Of a DNA stretch of 59,912 bases, positions 51,320 to 59,912 are shown piece after piece (the first letter of the stretch is position 1; every line of letters begins with the position of its first letter). This DNA comes from DAOTXS01 sp034433515. GTDB taxonomy: Bacteria > Chloroflexota > Anaerolineae > UBA4142. Under the pieces are notes generated by a model that did no database searches, was not told the origin of the DNA, and worked only from the letters and a program-made list of their open reading frames with translations. The stretch is taken from the NCBI GenBank assembly GCA_034433515.1, contig DAOUAL010000014.1, positions 1 to 59,912 of the forward strand, given 5' to 3'. A program made the position numbers and the translations under genes.

Positions 51320-52258
51320 ATGCTTGCCATTGAAACGTTTGACCTCTCCAAACAATTTGGCACACCCGCTCTTGTACGTTGGCTGAGACACCGCGATCGC
51401 CCCACCGTGCACGCGGTCGAAGCGGTTACCCTCCGCGTCGAGTCCGGACAAATTTTTGGTTTGCTGGGTCCCAACGGTGCCGGCAAAACAACGTTGATCA
51501 AAATCCTCTGCACGCTCATCACACCCACCCGTGGCACGGCGCGTGTCAACGGTTTTGATCTCGCACGTCAACCGGCGCAAATTCGCGCGTCCATCGGTTT
51601 GGTCACCAGCGACGAACGATCGTTTTACGGACGCTTGTCCGGGCGGGAGAATTTACTCTTCTTCGCCGCGTTACATGGCTGGTCCTCACGCGCCGCACGC
51701 CATCGCGTGCAAGAATTGCTCGAGCAAGTCGAACTCACCGAGGCCGCCGACCGCCCGTTCCAAACCTATTCAACCGGGATGCGTCAGCGTCTTTCGATTG
51801 CGCGTGGCTTGTTGCACGACCCCGCAATTCTTTTTCTCGATGAACCTACGCGCGGACTCGATCCGCATGCCACGAATAAACTCCATACTCTTATCACCGA
51901 CGAAATCGTTGGGCGACAGCGCAAGACCGTGTGGCTGACCACGCAACGCTTGGACGAAGCCGAGAAACTTTGTCATCGCATTGCGATCCTGGATCGCGGC
52001 AGGATTCGCGCCCAAGGCACCCTCAGCGAATTGCGCGCACTGTTCGCCCAAGCCGTGCATTACACCATCATCGTGCAAACCGATGGCATCGAAAAACAAA
52101 TCGAACTCGATGCACATCCCAACAGCGATGAATTTGCGCACACCCTCGCACAGATTGTGACCAGCGGCGGCAAGGTGCGCGATGTGCAACGGAGCGAGAC
52201 ATCGCTGGAAACAATCTTTACGCGTATTCTCGCCGAGGCAGGAGGTAAGGATGCGTAG
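51320..52258 (+). CDS. ABC-2 type exporter ATP-binding protein (DrrA-like)
   Basis: 312 aa from ATG 51320; the upstream GTG 51302 lies against a possible -10 box. Walker A GPNGAGKTT, signature YSTGMRQRLSIARGLL, Walker B ILFLDEPTRGLDP, then a C-terminal extension with an RIRAQGTLSELRALF segment, as in DrrA and NatA types. Pairs with the permease that overlaps its stop codon by eight bases. Cargo unknown: drug, lipid or ion export are all possible. Confidence 0.93.
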   Translation: MLAIETFDLSKQFGTPALVRWLRHRDRPTVHAVEAVTLRVESGQIFGLLGPNGAGKTTLIKILCTLITPTRGTARVNGFDLARQPAQIRASIGLVTSDERSFYGRLSGRENLLFFAALHGWSSRAARHRVQELLEQVELTEAADRPFQTYSTGMRQRLSIARGLLHDPAILFLDEPTRGLDPHATNKLHTLITDEIVGRQRKTVWLTTQRLDEAEKLCHRIAILDRGRIRAQGTLSELRALFAQAVHYTIIVQTDGIEKQIELDAHPNSDEFAHTLAQIVTSGGKVRDVQRSETSLETIFTRILAEAGGKDA

Positions 52259-53054
52259 CGCGCTTGCCTTTCTCCGTCGCGATTTTCTTATCGAGACGAG
52301 TTATCGCTTTTCGTTTGCGATGCAAATCTTTGGTATCGGCTTTAACATTGCCACGTTTTATTTCATTGCACGTCTGCTCGACAATGCGGTTGCGCCGTAT
52401 CTGCAACCATACGGCGGTGATTATTTTGCGTTCGTTTTGATCGGCTTGGCATTCACCGGCTATTTTTCGGTGGGGCTGTACGGCTTTGTGAGCAGTCTGC
52501 GTCAATCGCAAATGACCGGCACGCTGGAAGCCATGTTGATGACACCCACCAACGCAGCGACCATCATCCTATTGTCATCATTGTGGGAATACGTGATGAC
52601 GACTCTGCGCGTGGTGGGCTATCTTTTGATCGGTGCTGTGGGGCTGGGTGTCAACTTGGGGCGCGCCAATTATTTTGCCGCGTTGATCGTATTGTTGCTT
52701 GCCGTCGCAATTTTCAATGCGCTGGGAATTATGGCGGCAAGTATAGTGCTTGTCATCAAACGCGGCGAGCCGGTAACGCACTTGTTTGGCACATTTTTCA
52801 ACCTAATCGGCGGCGTGTATTATCCGGTCAGCGTGATGCCAGACCTTTTGCAACGCCTCGCGGATTTCATTCCGATTACGTACGCGTTGCGCGCCCTGCG
52901 GCTCACCCTCTTAAAAGGCGCATCGTTTGAAACGATTGCGACCGATCTCATCGCGCTGATTCTGTTTGCGATCGTACTTTTGCCGCTCAGTCTGCTCGCG
53001 TTTCGATTTGGAGTGGCGTTCGCCAAACGCGATGGTAGTCTAACCCATTACTAG
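52251..53054 (+). CDS. ABC-2 type transporter permease
   Basis: 267 aa from ATG 52251 with GGAGGTAAGG upstream, overlapping the ATPase gene by eight bases. Six hydrophobic segments, with GTLEAMLMTPTN and FNLIGGVYYPVSVMPDLLQRLADFIPITYALRALR, typical of ABC-2 permeases. The TAG stop uses the TA and first base of the adjacent MITE-like copy, so the original C-terminus may have been a little longer. Confidence 0.9.
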   Translation: MRSALAFLRRDFLIETSYRFSFAMQIFGIGFNIATFYFIARLLDNAVAPYLQPYGGDYFAFVLIGLAFTGYFSVGLYGFVSSLRQSQMTGTLEAMLMTPTNAATIILLSSLWEYVMTTLRVVGYLLIGAVGLGVNLGRANYFAALIVLLLAVAIFNALGIMAASIVLVIKRGEPVTHLFGTFFNLIGGVYYPVSVMPDLLQRLADFIPITYALRALRLTLLKGASFETIATDLIALILFAIVLLPLSLLAFRFGVAFAKRDGSLTHY

Positions 53055-53154
53055 TGCAACAACATGAAATAGTTGCATACCAGACGGATAGGAAAACGTT
53101 GACAAACGTGGCTAAAAATCGAGTTTTTCATCATGCACTTTCATGTTGTTGCAC
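53054..53154. mobile_element. MITE-like element, copy 2
   Basis: 101 bp with perfect 16-bp inverted ends GTGCAACAACATGAAA and TTTCATGTTGTTGCAC, flanked by TA on both sides and CTAG context. Matches copy 1 at 9979-10078 along its length. It is inserted right at the end of the ABC permease gene. Confidence 0.88.
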
Positions 53155-53213
53155 TACTAGACATTGTTGCACCCGAGACCGCCGCGTACGACCTTCTCAT
53201 CGAAACTGGCGGG

Positions 53214-55346
53214 CTATTTTTTCATCGCCAGCGCAGGATCACCCAAAAGCCCAAAGGTTTCAATCACCTCGCGCACTTCGGGCGACTCCACCGATATCTT
53301 TTGTTTCGCGCGCCAGAGTGCCTCGCCGAGGGTGGGCGCGGAATTTTCAAACATCTCGCTGAACAACGCGTTCATCAATTCGCTTTGTGCATAGGGAAGA
53401 GACAAGCCGGTCGGCACCACCCCCGCCACAATTCCGCCATCGTTCTTGAACAACAATTCCTCGGTCAGCGAATCTTTGTGCGGATGATAGAAATAGCCGT
53501 CGAGACAGGTCGGCGTAATCAAGATGGGCAAGCGATCGCCGTTCTTGATTTCCCCAAGATTTTCCACACTGAACAACGGTCCTTCTGCCCACGTATCAAT
53601 CGAGCCGTGCCCGATATAAGTCAGCAACAGGGCGCCCGCATTCCACGCCTTGACGATTTCGGCACGCGCACTCTTGACCTCACCCTTGTATTCAGCCAAG
53701 TAAATTTTTTGCGCTGGCATTCCGACTGACAATTGGGTTGCCAGCCCATCCGCCATCGTCACAAATGATGATTCTTTATCATCGGCGACAAAAATCGCGC
53801 GCCGCTTCCAATCCGCTGACATAGATTCAAATGCAATGATCTTGCTCACCGCTCGCGCGACTTGATCCGGCGTCTTGGCGGGAATACGACCAATCGCCAA
53901 TTGAGGGCTGACTTCTTTTTCACTCGATGCGACGAACCAATTATCACTGGCGGCTTGGCGCAGATTGGGAGTCTCGACCAAAAACGTAGGGAGCAAATTT
54001 TTGTTGGGTGCGTTCAAGTAATTGCGATAATCGTAACTCGCCTTGCCTACCAGCAAGGCAAAACGTGGCGCGGGAGATTTCCAATGTTGTTGCGTCCAAT
54101 TAAGAAAGGCACGAATGGCGTGCGGTGATTCTTCACCGTAACCAAACTCGTCGTACACTTGATCGGTGGTAACCACGCGCACAGCGAGTCCATGCGTGGT
54201 GCGCCACTGGACCAACGGCTCGAGTGCGGCGACGAAATCCGGATGCGTAACGATCACATAGTCCGCCTGCAGGTTACTTGAACGCAAATCGAGGGTAGTC
54301 ATCGGCGCGATGCGCGCAACCGATTTCCGCGCGTTGGGTCCAACAACGAGCCAGCGGCGCGTCGTTGTTGAATCGGTTGAGAAGGTAATCGTGCGCGACG
54401 CAATCGTTGGATTCGATACACGCATTGGTACAAAAGGATCGGTGATGTCATACACATCAATTGCATCGCTGCTAAACCCTTCGATGCGGTACGTTCCCGC
54501 GCCCCCCTCGAATTCCAACTTGTCGTCCTGTGCCACAAAACGTTGCGCGTATGAAACTTGAATCGAACGAAGCAAGACAATATCGGCTTGGGCGCGGGTG
54601 TCGCCCGGCGCCACCAAGCGCAGGGTGTTGACGCCGGCACGCACGGCATTCGCCGGAATCGTTGCCGTGATGACGCGCGCACCTTGCCCATCCCAGGATT
54701 GATCAGCAATACGCGCATCGTTGAACCAGACACGCAAATGATGATCGGGATCAACCGGGTCTTGCGTACTGCCCCAGAGATCAACGCGCACTTGCGCCGG
54801 CGCAGCGATTGCGGACGGTAAGGTTACGGTGATCGTTGTAGTGGTGGGCGCGGCGACAGCTTGCCAAAACCAGGGCGCGCCCGGCTCACCAAACTGGGGA
54901 AGGTACAACGTTGGACGCGCAAGACGGACGGTGCCGGCAAACGATTCTTTGGGTTGGCGAGCGAGGGTCGAAGCGATTTCTTGCATTCGCTTGCCGGGCG
55001 TCGGTTGCGCGGTCAGCCAGTAAATCGCAAAGGGAGAAAACTCGGCATCGCTTGCGCGAGCGAAGAATTCAAACGAAGGATTCTCAGCGTCGCCGGTCAA
55101 GTGAAGAGGGATTTCGCGTTCACCACGATAGAGGTGCAATGAGGAGAGATCCAGTCCGGTGTTACGCAGATCCGCCGCTGTAACGCGATACCAGCCGTCT
55201 TGGGCGATAAATAGTTTGTAGCGCGTCGCCGATGAAGAGCGTTCGCCGGTTAGCACGGGTGAGGGTGCGCTCGAAGATACGCCGAACGCCGAACAAGCGG
55301 CAAGGCAGACGACCAACAAGAGCGGTGCGAGTCGCTTGAAATTCAT
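53214..55346 (-). CDS. C25 (gingipain-like) cysteine peptidase lipoprotein
   Basis: 710 aa from ATG 55346, giving a signal peptide with lipobox LAAC (Cys18); the longer frame to 55394 overlaps the gene upstream. Two N-terminal beta regions (about 30-320), then the caspase-like C25 domain (about 340-705) with LLLTYIGHGSIDTWAEGP (His near 580) and LITPTCLDGYFYHP (Cys near 613). Both catalytic residues are present. C25 enzymes include gingipains and the PorU sortase of type IX secretion. It follows the FN3/TM protein gene by seven bases. It should act outside the cell, held by a lipid. Confidence 0.88.
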   Translation of the reverse strand: MNFKRLAPLLLVVCLAACSAFGVSSSAPSPVLTGERSSSATRYKLFIAQDGWYRVTAADLRNTGLDLSSLHLYRGEREIPLHLTGDAENPSFEFFARASDAEFSPFAIYWLTAQPTPGKRMQEIASTLARQPKESFAGTVRLARPTLYLPQFGEPGAPWFWQAVAAPTTTTITVTLPSAIAAPAQVRVDLWGSTQDPVDPDHHLRVWFNDARIADQSWDGQGARVITATIPANAVRAGVNTLRLVAPGDTRAQADIVLLRSIQVSYAQRFVAQDDKLEFEGGAGTYRIEGFSSDAIDVYDITDPFVPMRVSNPTIASRTITFSTDSTTTRRWLVVGPNARKSVARIAPMTTLDLRSSNLQADYVIVTHPDFVAALEPLVQWRTTHGLAVRVVTTDQVYDEFGYGEESPHAIRAFLNWTQQHWKSPAPRFALLVGKASYDYRNYLNAPNKNLLPTFLVETPNLRQAASDNWFVASSEKEVSPQLAIGRIPAKTPDQVARAVSKIIAFESMSADWKRRAIFVADDKESSFVTMADGLATQLSVGMPAQKIYLAEYKGEVKSARAEIVKAWNAGALLLTYIGHGSIDTWAEGPLFSVENLGEIKNGDRLPILITPTCLDGYFYHPHKDSLTEELLFKNDGGIVAGVVPTGLSLPYAQSELMNALFSEMFENSAPTLGEALWRAKQKISVESPEVREVIETFGLLGDPALAMKK

Positions 55347-55353
55347 TCGGCGT

Positions 55354-56241
55354 TTAGCGGAGATAGGTTCGCGCAAAGAAATATGCCGCGCCAAGCAAAA
55401 AGATCAAGCCGCTAAACGCCACGAACACAGCGATTAGCGTGATGCTCACTCGAACCAATTGCACGACACGCATATCGGATTGAGCCGGCTCTCCGCTCTC
55501 TACGTTCTCTTGCTCCACCGATTCGTCCGGGATTGATTCTTTGATCGCCACAGCAACTTGCGGTGTCGCCGTTGGCTCAACAATGCTTTGCTGGCTAGTC
55601 GCCGATGAGTTCGAGCCAGACGGCGCGATAGTTGGAACAAGCGCAACTTTGGTACGCAGTGGTGTTGGTGTAGCAGGAGCAATCGTGGCATTCGGCGCAA
55701 CTGTAGCCGTACGCGTCGGCGTAGCGATCAAGGGTGTAGGTGAGCCAACAAGCGTGGGGGTCCGTGTCGCCGTGGGTTGCGGAGTCAGGGTGGCAGTGGC
55801 TGGCGGCTTGGTCGCCGTGCGAGTGGGTGTCGCTGTGGCTGGCGTTGACGATGCGGTGGACGCAATGCCTTCGTAGAAAATTGTGGTGCCGTTATTTTCA
55901 ACACTTTGCAATTTATAGTAATAGGGCTGCCCGGCGGTTACTGAAGAATCCGTATATGAATAAGACGCTCCCACAAGGGCAGCGCCCATCTGCGCCGGAA
56001 TTTCTGTGCCGTTGATTTTTTGAAACGAACCGCTGGGCGATGTACTACGAAAGATATTAAAACCGCGGTTGTTGAGTTCTGATGCCGTTCGCCAGTTCAG
56101 AACCACTTGATTGCCCTGCCAACCTGCTGTGAAGGAAGTTACCGTGACAGCGGCAGAAACCTGCATCGGGAGAAGAACAAGAACAAACGCTCCGATTAGG
56201 AGAGTCAGAGTTAGAGATTGGGTTCGAGTTGGACGAGCCAT
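55354..56241 (-). CDS. FN3-like surface protein with Thr/Pro linker and C-terminal membrane anchor
   Basis: 295 aa from ATG 56241 (GTG 56250 is an alternative). Signal peptide (about 1-30), one FN3-type domain (about 32-120, VVLNWRTASELNNRGFNIFRS to YYYKLQSVENNG), a long Thr/Pro/Ala linker (about 125-240), a short acidic stretch and a C-terminal membrane helix (about 260-285) ending ARTYLR. The FN3 domain is clearly related to the one at 59347-59796. Likely a membrane-anchored partner or substrate of the C25 peptidase gene that follows. Confidence 0.85.
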   Translation of the reverse strand: MARPTRTQSLTLTLLIGAFVLVLLPMQVSAAVTVTSFTAGWQGNQVVLNWRTASELNNRGFNIFRSTSPSGSFQKINGTEIPAQMGAALVGASYSYTDSSVTAGQPYYYKLQSVENNGTTIFYEGIASTASSTPATATPTRTATKPPATATLTPQPTATRTPTLVGSPTPLIATPTRTATVAPNATIAPATPTPLRTKVALVPTIAPSGSNSSATSQQSIVEPTATPQVAVAIKESIPDESVEQENVESGEPAQSDMRVVQLVRVSITLIAVFVAFSGLIFLLGAAYFFARTYLR

Positions 56242-56320
56242 AGGTTTCACCGTGCAAACAATCGGCGTGTGATTCCGACTGCTTGAATATTACGCCTGAA
56301 ATAAAAACAAGTCAATCACC

Positions 56321-59300
56321 CTATCGGCGGATGAAGGGAAGATAGGTAAATAGCGGTGGAGTCAGTTTAGACGCCGGATCGCCTAGCAAGACAAAGGTGT
56401 CTAACAAGTCCCAATGCTCACCGCCGCCATCCAAAAACAAGGTCAGTTTGCCATACACCGTTGCCGGACCCAATTGTGTGAGTCTTTTCTGAAAGACCGC
56501 CTCGAAAAAGCCGCGATTCAAAAAGTCGTGTCCCTGTGCTACGCCCAAGCCGGTGGCAGACCAACTGGCTAACGCGCCTTTGCCATCAGCGCGCACGTTG
56601 ACTTCACCAAGACTAGCAATGGGTGTGCGCGGTTCGTGGAAATAACCCGTATAGCAAGTCATTTCCAAGAACACGGGTAGCCGACTGCCGTTGGTCAGCG
56701 ATGCTATATCGCTTCTGGAAAAAATCGCTTCAACCGCCCACTGACCAAGCGCGCCGTGCCCAATATAGTTCACAACAAGTCTACCATCGTTGATTGATGA
56801 AACAATCGCGTCGTGTGTTGAAGCAGAAGTTGAATACGTTGGATAAGGCAACGCGCACCAAGGGTAAGAGGTGGTATCCACACAGGGATTATAGTAGATC
56901 CGATCACGCATCAAGCCCCCGGGGATGAGTTGCCCATCATTGACCAATGTGTCAGAGAGTTGCCAAAAATCGCCTGCTTGGTCATGTATTCCAGAGGCAT
57001 TGTAGGTATTATCCGCCACAAAAGCAATTTTACTGCGCCACGTACCCGCCGCCGGATTCGTTTCATAGTTGATAATCTTGTTCACCATCGCATCCACTTC
57101 GGCAGTGCTATTTGCCGGCAAGCGACCAATGGCGAGACTGGGTAGTGTACTGGTGACAAACAATGAAACAAACCGATTGTCGCTCGCCGTCTCACCGATC
57201 CACGGATCTACTAGACGCAAATAGGGCGGGATAAAAGTTGAATTGCCAGTGAGGATGAAAGGACACACATCTGGCGTTACGCAATTTCCTTTCGGATCAA
57301 ACGTCCCATCCCCTACCAAAAGCACCATGGCTGGTGCCGGGCGCTGCCAATTAGCATATGCATAAGCGATAAAATCACGGATCGCTTGAGCATCCATAAC
57401 CCCATCGCTAAACTCATCGTAAATATCTTGCACATCTACCACTTTGACCCGCATCCCTTGATTCTGACGGAAGGATGCCAGCGGCTGAATATTCGGAATA
57501 AATCCACCGTAGGCAATGATGAGGTAATCGGCACCGTTGCTAGTGGCGCGCAGCATCGGATTGGGCAATGTGTCCGCGAAAATAGTTGGCGTCTTGCGTT
57601 GCGCCGGTGTCAAGGCGATATATTCTTTGGGCGAACTCACATTATCAGAGAACTGGAGAGTATAGGGTGGTCCCCCGGAAACATTGGCGTTGGTGATCTG
57701 AACGACGTTATAGGGATCCGTAATATCAAAGACATCAATCGTCGCACTGGTGAAATTTGAAATCTGATATTGCCACGCTCCATTCTCGGTTTGACGAAAG
57801 CGTAAGGTATCCGTCACAGCGACAAAATTGCTGGCATACGACACATCGAAAAAGTTAGTGTACACCACCGTCGTCGGATTCACATCGTTCAGTTCGGTAA
57901 CGCGGATTGTATTCGTTCCCGCATTGAGCAAGGACTGGGGAAATGGAAGCGTTACTTGTAAGACGCCTTGCCCGCTCCAGACATTGTCATAGATTTGTGT
58001 ACCATTTATCGAAATTTGAGTATGATGACTCCCAGTCGAAAAGCCGATAATATTCGCGGTTAATGTTGCTGAGGTAGGTGTTGACGCTGGACTGGGTACT
58101 TGGAAATCATAATTCACAAAGGGCACACCGTACGCAGGAGACGAGTACTTCCAAAACCAATGGTCGGCACCTTCCGAGAACGGCACCGGCACATAACTAT
58201 AATAATCCTTGTCTTGCTCAAGGTGAAGCGTATCGGTAAACCAAGCAGGCACCGTACCTGTGCCGCTCCCATCGCGTTGGGTCATTCGTTTGCCCGCCGC
58301 CCCGCCAAAGGTGAGCCAATAGATATTCGTGTTGCTGTACTTGGTGTTGATACTCTTGCCCCAAAATTCAAAGTAACCATCGCACGTCGCCGGGGAACCG
58401 ACATAGTTGATAGCGAGTTCGGTTTCCTGCTTGAAAATCTTGAGAGTCGCGGGATCAAGCGTACCCAAGTTGATGCCCGCAGCTTGCAGTTGTGAACACG
58501 TCATCCGATAGAGGCCATCCGACTGCACCACAATCTTGTACCACGGTCCGCCGGCGTATCGCGGCGCGCGCGCCGCCGGTAAGCGAGAGGGCAAAGTGGG
58601 CGAGCGCCAATTGGTACTCGAGGAATAATTGAGAATGGATTGTTGAAAAATCTTTTCGAACTGACCTTCGTTGACCGCTCCACCCAACGCTTGCGGCGTC
58701 CGACCTTGCGGATAGTTGAGAGTTAGCTCCACGCGCACACGCCGATGAAAAATCAACTGACCGGTAGCGGGATTGTATTGAAACGGGTGAAACTCGACAA
58801 CCGCATAACGCTGACTGCGCCACTCGCCCGTCGAAGTGATGCGCACGACATCCGCCGGGTAATTCGCGTTGGCAGAATAAATCGTTCGATTGGGTGTGTA
58901 CGAACTGCCGGCATAGCGCGGCAATGATTCACCAGGCCGCTGTTCAACCCGTTGGGTAGGATTGGGCAAGGGTGGACGAGTCAATGAACGGCTTTGCGAT
59001 TCATCGGCAAGAATCCGCAAAGTAGGTGTCGCCCCCGGCGGAATCGCCACCATCGTACCTTTGATAGGCAGTTGCGGCTCACCCGCCTTACTCGTATATC
59101 CCAGCCCGGGCACGGATATAATCGAATAAACCCCCGTGTCCACCTGTCGCTCTTGAATGGCATAGCCCGCGATTTCCAGTTCCAGCACAATGCGATTCGT
59201 ATCCGATTGCACAAGACGCACCTGACCTTGTGGCGCTTGTGCCTGCACCAGGGTGGCGGGATCGAACAACAAGAATGCGAGACTGCATCCCAGCGCGATC

Positions 59301-59365
59301 AATGCCATCGTCAAGCCGTGTCTATGTTTGCGAACGCTACCATGAACTAGATTTGATCTTTCCAA
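56321..59365 (-). CDS. C25 (gingipain-like) cysteine peptidase, large secreted form
   Basis: 1014 aa. Signal peptide (to about 43, ending VQAQA), a propeptide-like region (about 45-220, including FHPFQYNPATGQLIFHRRVRVEL, as in gingipain proregions), a beta-rich region, then the C25 domain (about 620-985) with NYIGHGALGQWAVE (His near 870) and LEMTCYTGYFHEP (Cys near 903). It ends FTYLPFIRR. The start overlaps the stop of the FN3/TM gene upstream by 19 bases. Bigger than its paralog downstream, and secreted rather than lipid-anchored. Confidence 0.9.
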   Translation of the reverse strand: MERSNLVHGSVRKHRHGLTMALIALGCSLAFLLFDPATLVQAQAPQGQVRLVQSDTNRIVLELEIAGYAIQERQVDTGVYSIISVPGLGYTSKAGEPQLPIKGTMVAIPPGATPTLRILADESQSRSLTRPPLPNPTQRVEQRPGESLPRYAGSSYTPNRTIYSANANYPADVVRITSTGEWRSQRYAVVEFHPFQYNPATGQLIFHRRVRVELTLNYPQGRTPQALGGAVNEGQFEKIFQQSILNYSSSTNWRSPTLPSRLPAARAPRYAGGPWYKIVVQSDGLYRMTCSQLQAAGINLGTLDPATLKIFKQETELAINYVGSPATCDGYFEFWGKSINTKYSNTNIYWLTFGGAAGKRMTQRDGSGTGTVPAWFTDTLHLEQDKDYYSYVPVPFSEGADHWFWKYSSPAYGVPFVNYDFQVPSPASTPTSATLTANIIGFSTGSHHTQISINGTQIYDNVWSGQGVLQVTLPFPQSLLNAGTNTIRVTELNDVNPTTVVYTNFFDVSYASNFVAVTDTLRFRQTENGAWQYQISNFTSATIDVFDITDPYNVVQITNANVSGGPPYTLQFSDNVSSPKEYIALTPAQRKTPTIFADTLPNPMLRATSNGADYLIIAYGGFIPNIQPLASFRQNQGMRVKVVDVQDIYDEFSDGVMDAQAIRDFIAYAYANWQRPAPAMVLLVGDGTFDPKGNCVTPDVCPFILTGNSTFIPPYLRLVDPWIGETASDNRFVSLFVTSTLPSLAIGRLPANSTAEVDAMVNKIINYETNPAAGTWRSKIAFVADNTYNASGIHDQAGDFWQLSDTLVNDGQLIPGGLMRDRIYYNPCVDTTSYPWCALPYPTYSTSASTHDAIVSSINDGRLVVNYIGHGALGQWAVEAIFSRSDIASLTNGSRLPVFLEMTCYTGYFHEPRTPIASLGEVNVRADGKGALASWSATGLGVAQGHDFLNRGFFEAVFQKRLTQLGPATVYGKLTLFLDGGGEHWDLLDTFVLLGDPASKLTPPLFTYLPFIRR

Positions 59366-59796
59366 GTCAACCTCTTATTGTTGCGTAACCACAACCCAAA
59401 CGCGCCAGCGGCGCAAATCATCCCAACCAAAAGCAGGAATCCTTGTTCGATTCCCAAACCACCTGACACGGTTACCACAATGGGACCATGTCGCGTGGTA
59501 ATGCCGCCATACTCTACATCTTCGAGTTGATAGTAATAGGTTTTCCCCGGCACCGCGCTTGCATCTTCAAAACGATACTTGCCACCCATGAGCGAATCCG
59601 ATGATGCCGGAATAATCTGCTCATTGATTTTGACGTAGGGTCCCGCCGCGCTCTCACTCCGATAAAGATTAAAACCGGCGGTATTGAGTTCGGTCGCCGT
59701 CGTCCATTCCACAACAACCGAACTAGGACGCATACCGATCACGCCCAACGCAAGCAAACCAACCGCCAAGAGAATCAACAAGATGGTGATGCGCAT
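59347..59796 (-). CDS. FN3-like protein with N- and C-terminal membrane segments
   Basis: 149 aa. N-terminal signal or anchor (about 3-21), one FN3-type domain (about 27-108, VVVEWTTATELNTAGFNLYRS to YYYQLEDVEYGG), then GGLGIEQGFLLLVGMICAAGAFGLWL (in part a membrane helix, about 114-135) and a basic tail. Paralog of the 295-aa protein at 55354-56241, without the Thr/Pro linker. First gene of the four-gene surface cluster in this window. The 116 bases to the right edge hold only an imperfect hairpin of GAGCGA/TCGCTC near 59826-59849. Confidence 0.82.
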   Translation of the reverse strand: MRITILLILLAVGLLALGVIGMRPSSVVVEWTTATELNTAGFNLYRSESAAGPYVKINEQIIPASSDSLMGGKYRFEDASAVPGKTYYYQLEDVEYGGITTRHGPIVVTVSGGLGIEQGFLLLVGMICAAGAFGLWLRNNKRLTWKDQI

Positions 59797-59912
59797 TCAG
59801 TCAACTCATCCCAATAGTAGAACAAGAGCGAAGCCATCGCCTCGCTCCCCCTTCAAACACAGCCACCAAAATTGAAAACCTGCCGGGCGTACCGGCTTTT
59901 CCGGCACTCCTC

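Noticed and set aside
53054..53362. Reading QQHEIVAYQTDRKTLTNVAKNRVF in the MITE copy, echoed in copy 1
   Set aside because: Too short and continues into unrelated sequence; better explained as element DNA than as a transposase or toxin remnant.
1..59912. CRISPR arrays, prophage or integrase genes
   Set aside because: No regularly spaced repeats, no cas, phage, integrase or transposase proteins were found.

Overview
The window is a 59.9 kb piece of a bacterial chromosome with no phage, plasmid, transposase or CRISPR genes. Gene content and style suggest an Anaerolineae-like member of the Chloroflexota. The signs are Thr/Pro-rich lipoproteins, a secreted protein ending in YLPFIRR, gingipain-like C25 peptidases with FN3-type anchors, an archaeal-type ATP-dependent DNA ligase, a combined LutABC/Glc oxidase operon and many small dispersed palindromes. 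This placement is inferred from content only, not from a phylogenetic marker.

Layout. 1-5.5 kb (minus): maf, a PcrA/UvrD helicase and a membrane-anchored GAF/PAS sensor that runs off the left edge, in one tight operon. 5.5-8.2 kb (plus): ATP-dependent DNA ligase and an FAH-family hydrolase. 8.3-10.1 kb: tRNA-Arg(CCT), a creatininase-family gene and an 837-bp repeat-rich gap holding a 100-bp MITE-like element. 10.1-13.8 kb (plus): rho, a LysM/M23 peptidase and a site-2 protease. 13.9-23.7 kb (plus): the F-type ATP synthase operon atpZ-B-E-F-H-A-[two lipoproteins]-G-D-C, followed by mreB. 23.8-26.5 kb: rex (minus), then obg and nadD (plus).

26.5-29.9 kb (minus): metY-metX-metW behind a SAM-I riboswitch and terminator. 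Next come a 52-aa membrane protein, a frameshifted DUF4404-type gene and rarA. 31.8-38.4 kb (minus): lutA-lutB-lutC-glcF-glcDE, a hydroxyacid oxidation operon whose last gene fuses GlcD and GlcE. 38.5-42.4 kb: a GH13 glycosidase, an MFS transporter and an unknown membrane protein. 42.4-46.7 kb: a GNAT acetyltransferase, an orphan MalK/UgpC-type ATPase, a subtilisin-like protease preceded by a free-standing copy of its own prodomain, and a third lipoprotein. 46.7-50.7 kb: a GT39-type glycosyltransferase and a thiolase. 50.7-53.2 kb: a repeat-rich gap, an ABC-2 exporter pair and the second MITE copy. 53.2-59.8 kb (minus): two paired modules, each an FN3/TM anchor followed by a C25 peptidase.

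How it fits together. Most of the window is housekeeping for energy (ATP synthase, redox sensing by Rex, lactate/glycolate oxidation), methionine synthesis by direct sulfhydrylation, and DNA maintenance. The least ordinary parts are the two lipoprotein genes inside the ATP synthase operon, the protease with a solo prodomain, the duplicated C25/FN3 surface modules, and the dispersed elements, one of which lies in the leader of rho while another supplies a stop codon.
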